Source: Parietaria judaica (Eukaryota; Streptophyta; Magnoliopsida; Rosales; Urticaceae). From it: a stretch of 64,000 bases of DNA. The notes under the pieces are model-generated. The model did no database searches, was not told where the DNA came from, and saw nothing but the letters and a program-made list of their open reading frames with translations. This document shows, one piece after another, positions 46,225 through 57,859 of this stretch; the first letter of the stretch is position 1; the number at the start of each line of letters is the position of its first letter. The stretch spans positions 10,782,001-10,846,000 of the forward strand of contig OX940864.1 of NCBI GenBank assembly GCA_954871525.1. Direction: 5' to 3'. Made by a program: the position numbers and the translations under genes.

Positions 46225-47970
46225 TCGCCACTAACGTTTTACAGTTTAGTCGATGGGTAAATTGTAGATTTTTAAACGCCGATAATTGATTTTTATGTGG
46301 TGATTATTTTTGCTGAGTTAATCGATAACCAACGAACATTATATAAAATAATAAATTTATAAATATTAATTGTTGATGTTATTTTTTAGATCAGTAGCGG
46401 CCCAATTGCTGGGGTTGGACTGGGCCCAATGTCGTTTTGTTGACTTTTGGTGGGCTGATGTTGGCTTGTATTGGGCTTGTTGGCCCTATTGCGGGAATGA
46501 CAGATTGTTTCCCTCCCTCGATGCATGTGATGCGGATTCCGAGCGGAGTTCCTGGCACTGAGATCGAAACGTATCGTTCGCCGTTCGTGATCCGGCGATC
46601 TGGGGATACGCACTACCTGTTACCTCAAGGCCAGGAATGGACTAGGCCCGGGTTACAGGTTCGGGCTCCTCACAGGATCGGGTTCCCACGAACGGGAGAG
46701 TGTGTTTGATCCAACAGTGAAACTTAGGAGATTGGACCCTCGGCCTGTGAAGTCGATCCTAGTCTGGGTCCTACAGACAGTCCACAAAGTCACGATATCT
46801 ATAAAAGATATGGACTGGGAGACAGAACGGGTTCCGCACAGAGCTAGAATTAGGATAGGCGGGGTCGTCAATCGTCCCGGGATTTTCTCCAGGGGTTCCC
46901 CTCAGGTTGATCTATTAGAGAAATTTCCTTAGGTCTGGACCCGTGACCTGAATTGTGGGTTCTGATACGTGTCCCCGAGCTATCCGCACAGTCACGTAAT
47001 GGACCGCGAGATAGACCGGACACCGCGTAGAACAGAACCTATCAAGTGGGACTGCAACCGCGTAGGAATTCCTCCAAGACCTCCGCTTTCTCTCAATTTC
47101 TAGACCTGGCAAAAGAATACCCGAGGTCAAGGGAAATAGGGGGGGTTACCCCTTGATTCACCTCCGACGCTCAACATTAGTGGAATATTTGAGGGGGAGG
47201 CGAGTTTATAGGGGGTAGAGAGAAGCTCGAGAGAATTCGAGTGATTTTCGATGAGTTCGAATGAGTTACCGTTTAACTGAACTGAGCTTCTATTTATAAT
47301 TGGATTTAGGGGCTCCGGTGCAATTAAAATTTATTTCAGGAAGCCCCTGGGGCAAATTATATATGCAAATTGATCCTCAGGACGAGAGGAAACCATCGCC
47401 GCCGTCGGATCGTCAATCGGATGCTCCACGCGCCCTCACGCGCGCGATTTGTGGGACTGCATCAGTTCACTCGCGCGAGTGAAGGGCTGTGGGCCCTGAT
47501 GACGTGGGCAGGCTGACGCGCGCAGGCTGACGTCATCTCTGGCGCATATGTGAGCCTGTGGGCCCCCCAAAGGTGCTTCCGAAGTGTTTTTTCGCTCCCG
47601 AACTTGTCCCCTGTCTGTTTTTCACAAATTTTATGTCGTTTTTGAGTATCTTGATATTTTTAGGAACATCTAGACACTTTATTTTACAAAAACGGGCCTC
47701 GGGAGGGTGTTTTGGATTAAAATTGACTTAATTAATTAAAAGAAAAATTAATAATTTTTCTTTTATTAATTTATTTTTAAATCAACCCCGGGAATTACCC
47801 GTAACATTAATTATTTATAAACAAAAAGAATTAAAAAGTAATATTTTTTTAGAATTTTTTCATTAAAAAAGCCGAAATTATATATCTATAAAAAGGTTAA
47901 AACTTTAATTTTTTTAGTAATTTCCGTCATCGAAATTGGTGCCATGGTCGCCAGAAAAGACCGGGCAACT
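46225..47970. repeat. Duplicated intergenic segment, copy interrupted by a solo LTR
   Basis: 46225-46370 plus 47807-47970 together match 50751-51030 almost base for base (from TAACGTTTTACAGTTTAGTC to GGTCGCCAGAAAAGAC). The only large difference is the 1436-bp insertion between them. Related, more diverged sequence lies upstream of copy B (28010-28250). Confidence 0.9.
46371..47806. mobile_element. Solo LTR (1436 bp) with 5-bp target duplication
   Basis: Starts TGTTGATG, ends CCGTAACA, and is flanked by TTAAT at 46366-46370 and 47807-47811. The uninterrupted paralogue at 50880 reads TATTAATTATTTATAAAC, an exact empty site. Internal words such as CACCTCCGACGCTCAACATTAG and GAGCTTCTATTTATA are shared with the LTRs at 21335 and 25462, so it belongs to a related family. 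No reading frame has retroelement domains. Confidence 0.9.
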
Positions 47971-48020
47971 GCTAATGGTAATCTAATTTTGATGAACCTC
48001 TTCATGATTCAACCTATAGA

Positions 48021-48232
48021 CAGTGGCTGAACCAGGATTTCAGGATAAGGGGGCCGAAACTACACTACACTACACGTTTGTGGTTGTCGGCTCCACAAAC
48101 GTGGGCTTTGAGAACATTTGTTTTGGGGGGTTGATTTGTATAATTTTTCGAAAATTGAGCCATATTAGTGCATTTTCATAAATTCATGGGGTGGTTTCAA
48201 CCCCTCCTTGTTGTAAGGTGGTTCCGCCCTTG
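48021..48232. mobile_element. 212-bp hAT-like MITE
   Basis: Starts CAGTGGCTGAACC and ends GGTTCCGCCCTTG, an imperfect inverted pair. It is flanked by CCTATAGA and CCTATAGC (7 of 8 bases equal). The copy-B paralogue (about 28331) has a single uninterrupted CCTATAGCGAT. Confidence 0.82.
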
Positions 48233-48503
48233 CCTATAGCGACGATACATTATCGTTGTTGTAGGTTACTAAGTACACACGGGAATCATCAAGACAATTT
48301 TTTAACGTATACATTACAAGGTTAGTTTGAATTAGATGATCGTACATAGCAACAAAAATAAGCATTTTTTTTTTCTTGATATCATATATATATCTTTTTC
48401 AAGTCTCTTCACTTATGCTCTATTTCACTGGAGTCGGTCCTTGCTATAGTCACGTAAGGCCGGCGCCACGGTCACAAGTTCGAGAAGCCCTCCAATTTTA
48501 TTA

Positions 48504-49495
48504 GGGTAAACTGCGGCTAATGTATCTAATGTTTCATCTTCTGCGGATTATGTACCCAATGTTTATTTTCGGCGGTTAATGTACTCAATGTTTGATCCGT
48601 TAGATATTTTCGTGTTTTCCGTCACTTGAGCGTTAGAGAGTTATCCTCCTCTATATGTACACTTTTCGTATTTTTGACATAACTCACTCATTTTTTGTCC
48701 AAATTTTATGCACGACCTATGGTTGGAAAGATAAGAGATAGATCTACAGCTTTACTGTTTTAAGTTTTGTAAAATGAGTTTTAGAAAAATACAAAATTTC
48801 AAATAGAACGTAAAACTGGACATTAGTTTAATGCAAAATATTTTTTTCGAGCAAATTTTAATATACTTAATGACTTTTTATGATGAAACGTAAAAGTAAA
48901 AAAATATAGATAAATATTTTATCTTTCTAACGGGTGTTTATTTATAAATTTTGGACAAAAAATAAGTGAGTTATGCCAAAAATATAAAAGATGTGATGAG
49001 AAATAATCATTCATATTTTTGGCATAACTCACTCATTTTTTGTCAAAAATTTATAAATAAACACCCGTTGGAAAGATAAAAAAATTTATCTACAACTTTT
49101 TAGTTTTACGTTTCATCATAAAAAGTCATTAAGTATATTAAAATTTGTTCGAAACAAATATTTTGCATTAAACTAATGTCCAGTTTTACATTGTATTTTA
49201 AATTTCGTATTTTTCTAAACCTGATTTTACAAAACTTAAAAAACCAAAGTTGTAGATCTATCTCTTATCTTTCCAACCATAGGTCGTGCATAAAATTTGG
49301 ACAAAAAATGAGTAATTTATGTCAAAAATATGAAAAGTGTACATATAGAGGAGGATAACTCTCTAACGGTCAAGTGACGGAAAACATGAAAATATCTAAC
49401 GGATCAAACATTGGGTACATTAGCCGCCGAAAATAAACATTGGGTACATAATCCACAGAAGATCAAACATTGGGTACATTAGCCGCAATTTACCC
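48504..49495. mobile_element. Palindromic (fold-back) Mutator-like MITE, 992 bp
   Basis: The left half, starting GGGTAAACTGCGGCTAATGT, is the reverse complement of the right half, ending CATTAGCCGCAATTTACCC. The match continues almost to the centre near 49000 and includes TTTTTGGCATAACTCACTCA on the inner side. A perfect 9-bp direct repeat, ATTTTATTA, flanks it (48495-48503, 49496-49504), the duplication length typical of Mutator-like elements. The whole element could fold into one hairpin of about 0.49 kb. The short frames inside (49176-49358) are not genes. Confidence 0.92.
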
Positions 49496-49504
49496 ATTTT
49501 ATTA

Positions 49505-49978
49505 ATACTTCATATTATATATTTAACATAAAATTTGAAAAATAAAATCCAAAAATATATGTAGTTTTTAAATATGCTTCATTGTAGACTACATGCAAAT
49601 CTTTGTCAAAGAACCGAACAAACTTAGAACTGTTCATTGTGAAAACCTGAAAGGTCGAAAGTCTATAAAAAAACGACATCAAGTCTAATAAAATAGATTG
49701 TAAGGCTGATATTTTCCCTCAAAAAGATTGTAAGGCTGATATTTGATGAAAATGAAAAACGTGGAGACAACTTTAGTCTTTCTTTTTCTTCTTCTTCACT
49801 GCAATGGATTATCCACCAAGATGAATTGTGGCTATTATATATCCGCACAACAGTAAATCGTGAGCACAATACACTCAATGTTTTTTTTCCATCGTGTGGC
49901 CCCTAATTTACAAATCTATTATAGTCTTGGGCATACTATGTATACCCTCAGGGCCGGTACTGTCTACCGGCACAGTGT
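49505..49978. other. Intergenic remnant plus truncated hAT-MITE end
   Basis: 49640-49830 repeats in diverged form at 51030-51190 (GAAAGTCTATAAAAAAACGACATCAAG, TTTCTTCTTCTTCACTGCAATG). 49895-49965 matches the right end of the MITE at 28994-29190. Confidence 0.55.
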
Positions 49979-50281
49979 CCCGACGAAGGCCTCGACATAC
50001 TTGAATGGTGGCACGTAAATCGTCTTGAGTACCCGGTTTTATCATTGGTGGCTCGCGACATCCTCACCATTCCGGTCTCCACGGTGTCATCGGAAGCGGC
50101 TTTCTCGTTGGCGGGACGCCTATTGGAGGCTCGGCGCAAGTCAACGAAGTCGTTTTTGGTCGAAATCCTCATGCTTTCCAAGGATTGGATTTTGGCCGAA
50201 AAACGAAAACAAGATAATCAAATGATAGACAACGAGTTGTTAGATTATTTCAACGAGCTTAATGTGGCGAACCCGGAGTAA
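49979..50281 (+). pseudogene. C-terminal fragment of a hAT transposase
   Basis: One open frame reads DEGLDILEWWHVNRLEYPVL, then ARDILTIPVSTVSSEAAFS and GRLLEARR, then a tail ending NVANPE with TAA. This is the hAT-family dimerisation domain (Dimer_Tnp_hAT), whose hallmark is the WW…YP.L..ARD.L..P.STV.SE.AFS pattern. The N-terminal BED finger and catalytic RNase H-like fold are missing. Upstream the sequence changes abruptly to another element (49960). Downstream to about 50700, GGATTAATCCGACTCCG and CCCGGATATCCGGGCCC motifs look like the parent element's end. Confidence 0.85.
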
Positions 50282-50750
50282 TCGGTTTGTAATTGTACGT
50301 TTTATTTTGTATTTGCTCTATTATATTAATAAAAACCTTAGAGCGCTCTTTCCTCGCCCGAGTCGCACCCGTTTGGGGGACTCGGAGAGGTTTTAACGAG
50401 GCCCATTATTTCTCTAATTATTTCTGTCCATGTTTATCATATTTAAATTTTGAAATTTGAATTTCAAACCCGTTAAAACCGTTAAAGTATAATTTGACAT
50501 TTGAAATTTAAACCCGCTAAAACCCGAAAAAAAGTATAAAATTTTTGTTTTAAAAGATCAAGGACCAAAACACAATTTTCGAAAAAATAAATACACGGAG
50601 TCGGATTAATCCGGATCCGCCAACTGGCGGATTCGGATTAATCCGACTCCGAAAAAAAAAAATAAAGGACCCGGATATCCGGGCCCTCCTACATTCGCTG
50701 GATTAGTTTTGGTCAAGGTTCACCCGTCTGATAATTAGTATCTGACTAAC

Positions 50751-51030
50751 GTTTTACAGTTTAGTCGATGGGTAATTTGTAGATTTTTAAACGCCGATAA
50801 TTGATTGTTATGTGGTGATTATGTCTGCTGAGTTAATCGATAACCAACGAACATTATATAAAATAATAAATTTATAAATATTAATTATTTATAAACAAAA
50901 AGAATTAAAAAGTAATATTTTTTTAGAACTTTTTCATTAAAAATGCTGAAATTATATATCTATAAAAAGGTTAAAACTTAAATTTTTTTAGTAATTTCCG
51001 TCATCGAAATTGGTGCCACGGTCGCCAGAA
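50751..51030. repeat. Duplicated intergenic segment, uninterrupted copy
   Basis: Paralogue of 46225-46370 plus 47807-47970. Provides the empty site for the solo LTR. A long A run (51049-51069) follows. Confidence 0.9.
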
Positions 51031-51478
51031 AAGACGAAAGACTATAAAAAAAAAAAAAAAAAAAAAAAACGACATCAAGTCTAATAAAATAGATTGTAAG
51101 GCTGATATTTGATGAAAATGAAAAACGTGGAGATAACTTTAATCTTTCTTTTTCTTCTTCTTCTTCACTGCAATGGATTATCCACCACAATCCGATGTTA
51201 CAAAAAGATAAGGGTCGTTGTGCAATATAGCTATCATCATGTTATCTTGTGAAACTATTCAAAAACATGTCTCCTTCCTTTCTAGCAAGGTTCTAAAATC
51301 GATATCGATATCGTTTAACACTCTCCAATTTACGGATATATCGCTTGCCGACGGGCATGCCGATGGATGAATCCGAAGAAAAAAATATATCGTTTGCCGA
51401 GAATATCGCATAATTTCACGGATATATCGCATGCCGATCAAAATATCGACGGATATTTCCAAAAATATTTTTAGTATT

Positions 51479-54400
51479 TCAATCATATTTTACCAACATA
51501 TCATCAATATAGACTTCCATAGTTTTGCCGAGCTGCTCGGCAAACATCTGGTTGACTAATCTTTTATATGTGGCTCCGGCATTTTTTAACCCGAAAGGCA
51601 TAACTTTGTAACAGTATATACCCCTGTCGGTTATGAAAGCCGTTTTTTCTTGGTCCTCTGGGTGCATGAGGATCTGATTGTATCCCGAAAAACGCGTCCA
51701 TGAATGACAGTAATTCATGTCCGCACGTCGCTTCGACCAGGCGGTCAATGTGGGGCATTGGGAAACTGTCTTTGGGACAGGCTTTGTTTAGGTCAGTGAA
51801 GTCAATACAGACTCTGGCCTTTCCGTTTTTCTTTTTCACGACGACTGTATTTGCCAACCAGTCCGGGTACTTGACTTCCCTGATGGATCCGGTTTGCAAC
51901 AGCTTTGTGACTTCTTCGTTCACAGCTTGGGCCCGATCTGGGCCTAGCTTCCGCTTTTTTTGTTTTACCGGCTTATAGTTGGGGTCTACATTCAGGCGAT
52001 GGGTTGCGATGCTTGGGTCTATCCCGGGCATGTCCTCGTGGGACCAAGCAAAACAATCCCGGTTTTTGGTGAGGAATTTTAGGAGTTCTTTTCTGACATT
52101 ATTGTCCAGTCCTTTTCCTATCCCTACCCGGTGATCCGGATTGTCGGGATCGATCTGGACCTGGACTGTCATTTCCACGTTGGGTCCGTCCGTGTCGGTG
52201 GTCCTTTCCTGGCCGTCCTCCTCTTTTCCTTCTACCGACATTAGTTGCTATGCGGTAGATTTCTCTCTTTCGGCCTTAGCGGCCTGGATATTCCGGAATG
52301 CGCTCATATAGCAGATCCTGGATTGCTTCTGGTTTCCCTTGACTTCAACAATTTTTCCTTCCCTATTCGGGAAGCGTATTAGTTGATGATAAGTTGATGG
52401 TACGGCCTTCATCATATGCAGCCAGGGTCTTCCCAGTATCATGTTGTAAACTGACGGGCAGTCCAACACCAGGAAGTTCTTCTTCCTGCCCACTCCTGCT
52501 GCTGCGATTGACAACCGAACCGTCCCTATTGAATTGACGGTCCCTCCATCAAAGCCGGTTAGCGGGATAGCTTCTCTGTTGATATCTGTTTCTTCGACCC
52601 CTAGCTTCAGCAATGGTTCCAGGAAAATCACGTCGACTGAGCTCCCGTTATCGATTAAGATTCTATCCATCGTATACGAGGCAACTAGGAGTGTGACGAC
52701 CAGTGCGTCGTTGTGTGGTCCGATCAGTGTGGCCGCTTCACTGTCCTTGAATGAGATTTCAAAATCTGGTTCTTGCCTCGGAACGACTATTGGTCCGGCC
52801 CTGAGCCTCCGTTGGTGAGCCTTGATGGAATTGACTGAGTTTCCGTGCAGTTGCGATCCTCCTACTATTGTGTAGATTCTGCCAATGGGCTCGGGGATCT
52901 CATTAAGCTGTTCGCCAATGCCCTCTTCTTCCTTATACATTTGCTCGTCTGGTTCTTCGAGCATGTGTACCCGTCCTTTCTTGTTTGGCTGGGCATTTTC
53001 TCGTAGTGCCCTTTGCTGCTCGACTCTCTTTTGGCTGTTCTGAGGTTGGTCCTGAGGGGGGGTTCTGCTCAGGTGCTTGCCCACTTTTCAGCTCGTTGCC
53101 GAAGTTTATTTCTCCCAATTCTCCATTAATGTATTTTTCCGCCAGGCGGGCACGGAGCACCATACAGTTTCTTGTATGGTGTCCAAACACCTTGTGGAAA
53201 TTTCACCATGCTTTGGGGTCGTGTTTTGGGAAGATTTCGTTGCTGTATGGCGGGAAGTCCTTGGTGCTGACTAATACTTCGCCTGGGGCTTCCTCTGCTT
53301 CAGCCTGTGCTTCAAAGTCCGCGGTTTCTGAGTTTACGTTGAACACGTACGGATTTCGCGGGTTCGGTCCATTGTTCCCTCTTGGGTTTCCGGTTTGAAA
53401 GGGATGTTTCTGGACGGGTGAGGCGTTTCTTGGTCCTCGGAAGGCGTTGTTGTGGACTCCGCTCCTTGACTGCATTGGCTGGCTGGGTGGGCCCTGGTTT
53501 CACTGATGGCCGGGCTGGAGGTTATGTTTTCTTCGCAGTGCTTCTAGCTCTTCGTCGTGTTTGATCCAGTTGGATGACCTATGGATCACGTCTTCAATGG
53601 AGTTGTAACGATTCACGACGATGTCCATTTTGAACTTCGAGTCGTACCATAGTCCGGCTGTGAGGGCGGCTATGGCTGTTTCATCACTGATCCCGTTTAT
53701 CTTGACCATGGTCTTTTTAAACCTAGTCATAAAGGCTCGAAGTGGCTCTCCTCTCTCCTGCTGTAAAGCATAGAGGTTTGCCACCGTGGTCTCGGTTTCC
53801 ATGAACATGGAAAAATGTTTGAGAAACACGGTTGTCGGCTGTTCGAAGTTTTCGATGGATCGTGGTTCTAATTTTGAGAACTACTCCATTGCTGGGCCGG
53901 CCAGATTTTCCGCGAAGTACTGGCATCGCCCCGCGTCCACTTCGTGTGCTTCCAGGTTTGCCCGTCCCATAGCGATCCTAAAGGATCTTAGGTGTAGTTT
54001 GGGATCAGTCGTCCCGTCGTACTTTGGCATATTCACACGCCCGCAATCCCTGAGCTTTACACCGGTTATGGCGAGTGAGAAGGGGGTTCTTCTCGACTCT
54101 TCCACTAATCGCTCAATTTCAGGGGCAGCGGTGGTAGCGCTGTGCACCTGGGAGTGCACGCGAACGAGCTTCTCGTTCATTTCTTCCATTGTGCGTTTAA
54201 GCTCCTCCAATTCCGTACCCCGAGGAGCCGGTTCTGGGCGCGCGGGTTGGAGGGATTCTTGTCCGTATAATGGGCTGGGATACCTCGGATATATGACCGG
54301 TCGGCCTTGGAGGCCCAAATTGATGTCGCGACTCTGCTCGTACACCGACGAGTAGCTAGGGTGGTCGGAGCGTTGGCGACTGCTTGACGCGAGATTTTTT

Positions 54401-54834
54401 GTCCTAGTCGGGTTGGTTCTCGACAAGGGAGTGAAAAGGGGTTGCCCTCCGTCGGGAGGCGGCGGGGGTGTTGAGGGTCTAGGATAGCTGGGTAATCTGG
54501 GCTGGTTTTGCCTCTGTGCTTGCGGATTGTCCAGGTCAGTGAAGTCGAAATGGACCGCAATGACGTTAGCCCTGATTTGATGCCCAGGGCCTTGCTCCGG
54601 ATTTGCCCGGCTAGGATTTAAGTGTTGCTCATTTTGAATTTGATTCGCTAAGAACAAGTCGAGTTGCCTACGCAGCTCTCGGTTCTCAGCGTTTCTTGCC
54701 TCTAGTTGAGACTTCAAGGAGTCAGATTCCGTGTTCTGTCCGGCATTAACAACCTCGGACCCAATCACGGTTTGGTCTTCGTTGTTGCTCATGTTTGCAG
54801 AGTGCTTGGAGCTTGTAGATGTTAGCGAGATCAC
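51479..54834 (-). pseudogene. Decayed, truncated Ty3/gypsy gag-pol
   Basis: Read on the minus strand. The gag N-terminus begins near 54792 (MSNNEDQTV) and the retrotransposon-gag core lies at 53500-53890 (LYALQQERGEPLRAFMTRF). The protease region is at 52250-53084 (LIDNGSSVDVIF, later MILGRPWLH). Reverse transcriptase starts about 52000 (WLANTVVVKKKNGKARVCID, FPMPHIDRLV) and reaches YIDDMLVK at 51485. In-frame stops interrupt gag at three places and one lies between protease and reverse transcriptase; two frameshifts lie near 53085 and 51730. RNase H, integrase and the far LTR are missing. It is non-functional. A Tat/Athila-like origin is suggested by the primer-binding site. Confidence 0.9.
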
Positions 54835-54856
54835 TTTCCCACAGACGGCGCCAAAC

Positions 54857-55599
54857 TGTTGACGTGGTTTCCCACTTCAATCAGTCAAGTGTGACTTATG
54901 AGCGTGTGCTGTTCTTGAGGCTGATGATTTGATGGAGTTTGATCTCTCACGTTGCAAGCTCTCGATTCACTCTCGATATATGTATACAAATATAAGCAAT
55001 ATAAATGAGACGATGAGTTTTTTATAGAGGTTCGTCCCAAGGCGGCAGTTGACTACGTCCTCTGTAAGTTTATTGCGACAAATGACATAGACGGACAGCT
55101 ACAAGCAGCAAATCACGTCTAGAACAAGAGAAAAGAAAAGAAGGGTGAACTGAATACAACGAAAATCTCAAGTAAGCAGAAATGCCGGGTAGCGAGCTCT
55201 CGATGTATTCTCTCAGGGATGTGTGTGTTGATCTGAGCTTGAGCTTGATATTTATAGGCTTCAATTCTTCCTGTTGGACTTCCAGGAATCGTGGGGTCTT
55301 CTCTCCGAGCTGAACGGATTGAATGGCTCGTCTTGCTACACGTGTCCCACGACTGCGTTCTCTTCGTCGTGTTTGAATTATGCCCGTTGAAGACTTGACT
55401 CCGTGCTCCTGATCTTCCGCTGAGGTTTGAATTGGGATGCCGGGTAGAGAATGTGACGATCATACCCTCTTCTTTCTGGGCTGATGACGGATAGCATTGG
55501 ACCTTTGGGCTTTTTAGGCCGAGTGGCTTTGTATCCGTTGGGCTTCGTCTGATTGAGAGCTCTGTAGAGGGCGATTTTCACCACCCTTTTCTAGTCACA
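54857..55599 (-). repeat. 5' LTR of the gypsy element
   Basis: 743 bp, TGTGACTAG…GTCAACA on the minus strand. It is directly followed (54855 downward) by TTTGGCGCCGTCTGTGGGAA, a common primer-binding-site form in plant gypsy elements. A TATA-like TATTTATAGG lies at about 55249-55258. No partner LTR remains in the window. Confidence 0.85.
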
Positions 55600-56654
55600 A
55601 AGATAATCACCAAATAACAAATAAACAACAATAATTGATGAATATCTCTGTTTTATTATATTTTCCGAAAATGAGCTCGGTTTTCTTCCGTTGAATAGCT
55701 AGACAGATGAAGGATCATGGACATCAATTTTCTCTATTTCCTTAACCTTTTCTATTACAAGATTTCTTTCTCTCTTTCCGGGCCTTTTTCCTCTATTTTT
55801 CCGAACCTTTACAAATGAGGCTTATCTTGCCTTTTATAGAGTTTACAATGCCTTCCCCTCGCATCCTTCCCGCCTTTTTCTCTTTAATCATTCACTCTCT
55901 GGCGTGATTTGAGGGCAGCATGGTTAATCCTTGCTTTATGTCACTTCCGAGCAGGCTGCCGTTATGGGTAGGTGCGTCTCATTAAATGCGCATCCCGTCA
56001 GCCGTCATTCGGCTCTCAAGCCTCGTCGCTGGTGTTCTCATCGTGTGAGTAGGTCGGCTTCATTAAATGCACATCTCGTCAATGGTCATTCGGCCCTGCA
56101 CAATCATTATGACGAAATTCCTCGTCGGGTGCGATGGGACGCTTCATCGCAGCTTGCTTTCACGTGGCTGCGTCTCCTCGTGGATGAGCCTCCTCAGGGG
56201 TATTCTTCCTCGGGGATGTTCATCCTCGGGGATAATCTCCCTCGGGTGATGAACTTCCTCGCCTCCCCTCATGTCGTTTATGGACAAAACGACACGAGTT
56301 GTGTTGAGGATGGATTTGACCAAATCCGACCTGAACAAGCTCTAGTGGACTTCTCAATTGGGCTTTTATGGATATCGATCTATTCATTTAAAACCTTTAA
56401 TCTTTACTTGTAACTTTAATTAATTCACAACTTTAGTATTTTATGTCATATTAAATAATGACGAATTTGTACATCAACAGTTTCTAAATTACCAATTTAA
56501 TAAATATGACATATAGTTATAGCCTTAAAAATACTCATAAATCATAATATAACACAAACATATAACATAAAAGTCATACCTCGTAACATAATATCGACAT
56601 AACATAAAATAAGCTAGGCATTGTAATAAAGTCAGAGTACAAACATATATATGA
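55600..56654. other. Repeat-like sequence of unknown type
   Basis: The plus strand shows repeated CCTCGGGGAT/CCTCGTCGG words around 56120-56260 and LTR-like style (TTTTATAGAGTTTACAATG) at 55835. Possibly a further LTR fragment. The 160-codon frame at 55931 has no recognisable domain. Confidence 0.35.
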
Positions 56655-57002
56655 AGCACGATTTTAAATGCCGATATCGATGTCGTTTCGCACTCTCTAT
56701 TTTACGGATATATCGACGTTTGCCGACAGATAAATGTGAATAAATGGATATATCGATTTTCTACGAATATCGTATCGCACTTCTCATTTTCTGGGCATGT
56801 CGTGGATATATCGAGGACATATCTGGATATTTAAAACCATGGTTTCTAGCATGGTATAAAATTTCACGAAATTCGCATGGAAATTCGTTATTCGGAGAAA
56901 TGCGGTTCGAAATTCGTGCCTTTTCACTGTCGTAAAAATCATATTTTTGGTAGATTTCGGCAAAAATACCAATTAAACTTTCGGCAAAAATTATTATACT
57001 AA

Positions 57003-57047
57003 CACAAGAGCACCCCACCCCACCCCACCCCACCCCGCCTCGCCTCG
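57003..57047. repeat. Simple repeat (CACCC)n / (GCCTC)n
   Basis: A run of CACCC units followed by CGCCTCGCCTCG. Confidence 0.8.
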
Positions 57048-57169
57048 CCACATCACGGCCAGCGGGCGGCGGCGCGCGTGTGGTGGTGGATCATTTTTGT
57101 GAGTCCTCCCTCATCCACAAAATCCTATGACCTAAAGGGCCCAAACCCTTGTCCCTAATATTAGGTATA

Positions 57170-57560
57170 TAAACATCACCAAACTCTTGTCATCTATCAA
57201 TGTGGGACTTTTTGATATTCAACTAATATCACACATTCACACTTAACATACACATACACTTCATCTAATAATTTAACTTAATATTATACACTTCAAATAA
57301 TATTATACACTTAACATACATATTATCTCCACCTAACATACATATTATCTTCACCTGACATACATACACTTAATATACATATTCATTTAATATTATACAC
57401 TTCAACTAATATTAAATTTGTTAACATACATTTACAATTAACATGCATATTCACTTAATATTACACACTTAACAGGTAACATACATATTCACTTCACATA
57501 ATAATTTGACTTAATATTATACACTTCAACTAATAAAGTGACTTAATATTATAGAGTTCA
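57170..57560. repeat. AT-rich degenerate tandem repeat
   Basis: Irregular repeats of CTTAACATACATATTCACTTAATATTATACACTTCA and variants over about 350 bp. No coding content. Confidence 0.65.
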
Positions 57561-57859
57561 CCTACATATTTAAGTTACAAATGTGTTTTGTTGTATACAA
57601 TTATGTCTTGTATTTATTAAATATGTAGTTTTGAACCTATATAAATATCTTGCTTAAATAATCAAATATTTTTTTTACAGAATATCCGTCGAAAACCCCA
57701 TCGGCATGCGGTATGCCCATGCGAAAAGTGCGGTATTTGCGGCATGCGGTATGCCCTTTTTTTTTTACCATTTGCCCATCGGCAAGCGATATATCCGTAA
57801 AACGAAAAATGCGAAACGACATCGGCAAGCGAAATTTTAAACATTGGTTTCTAGTAATT

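Larger units (their letters stand above)
51286..57847. mobile_element. Composite TIR element (CCAAGGTTTAAA family) carrying retrotransposon debris
   Basis: The left end CAAGGTTCTAAAATCGATATCG and the right end CGAAATTTTAAACATTGG form an inverted pair like that of 41352-42383. TTTCTAG lies on both outer sides (51279-51285, 57848-57854). Arms of ATATCG/GCCGATGG motifs occupy 51290-51480, 56655-56830 and 57680-57840. In the copy-B and copy-C paralogues (29935, 35433) the site reads CTAGTCAATTTA or CTAGTCAATTAA without insertion. The interior is filled by a broken Ty3/gypsy element and other repeats. Confidence 0.6.

Noticed and set aside
51286..51480. Possible second LTR for the gypsy element
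   Set aside because: The sequence is the ATATCG-rich arm of the surrounding TIR element and does not match the LTR at 54857-55599.
55931..56413. 160-codon plus-strand frame
   Set aside because: Built from internal CCTCG/GGGAT repeats with no domain. Likely repeat sequence.
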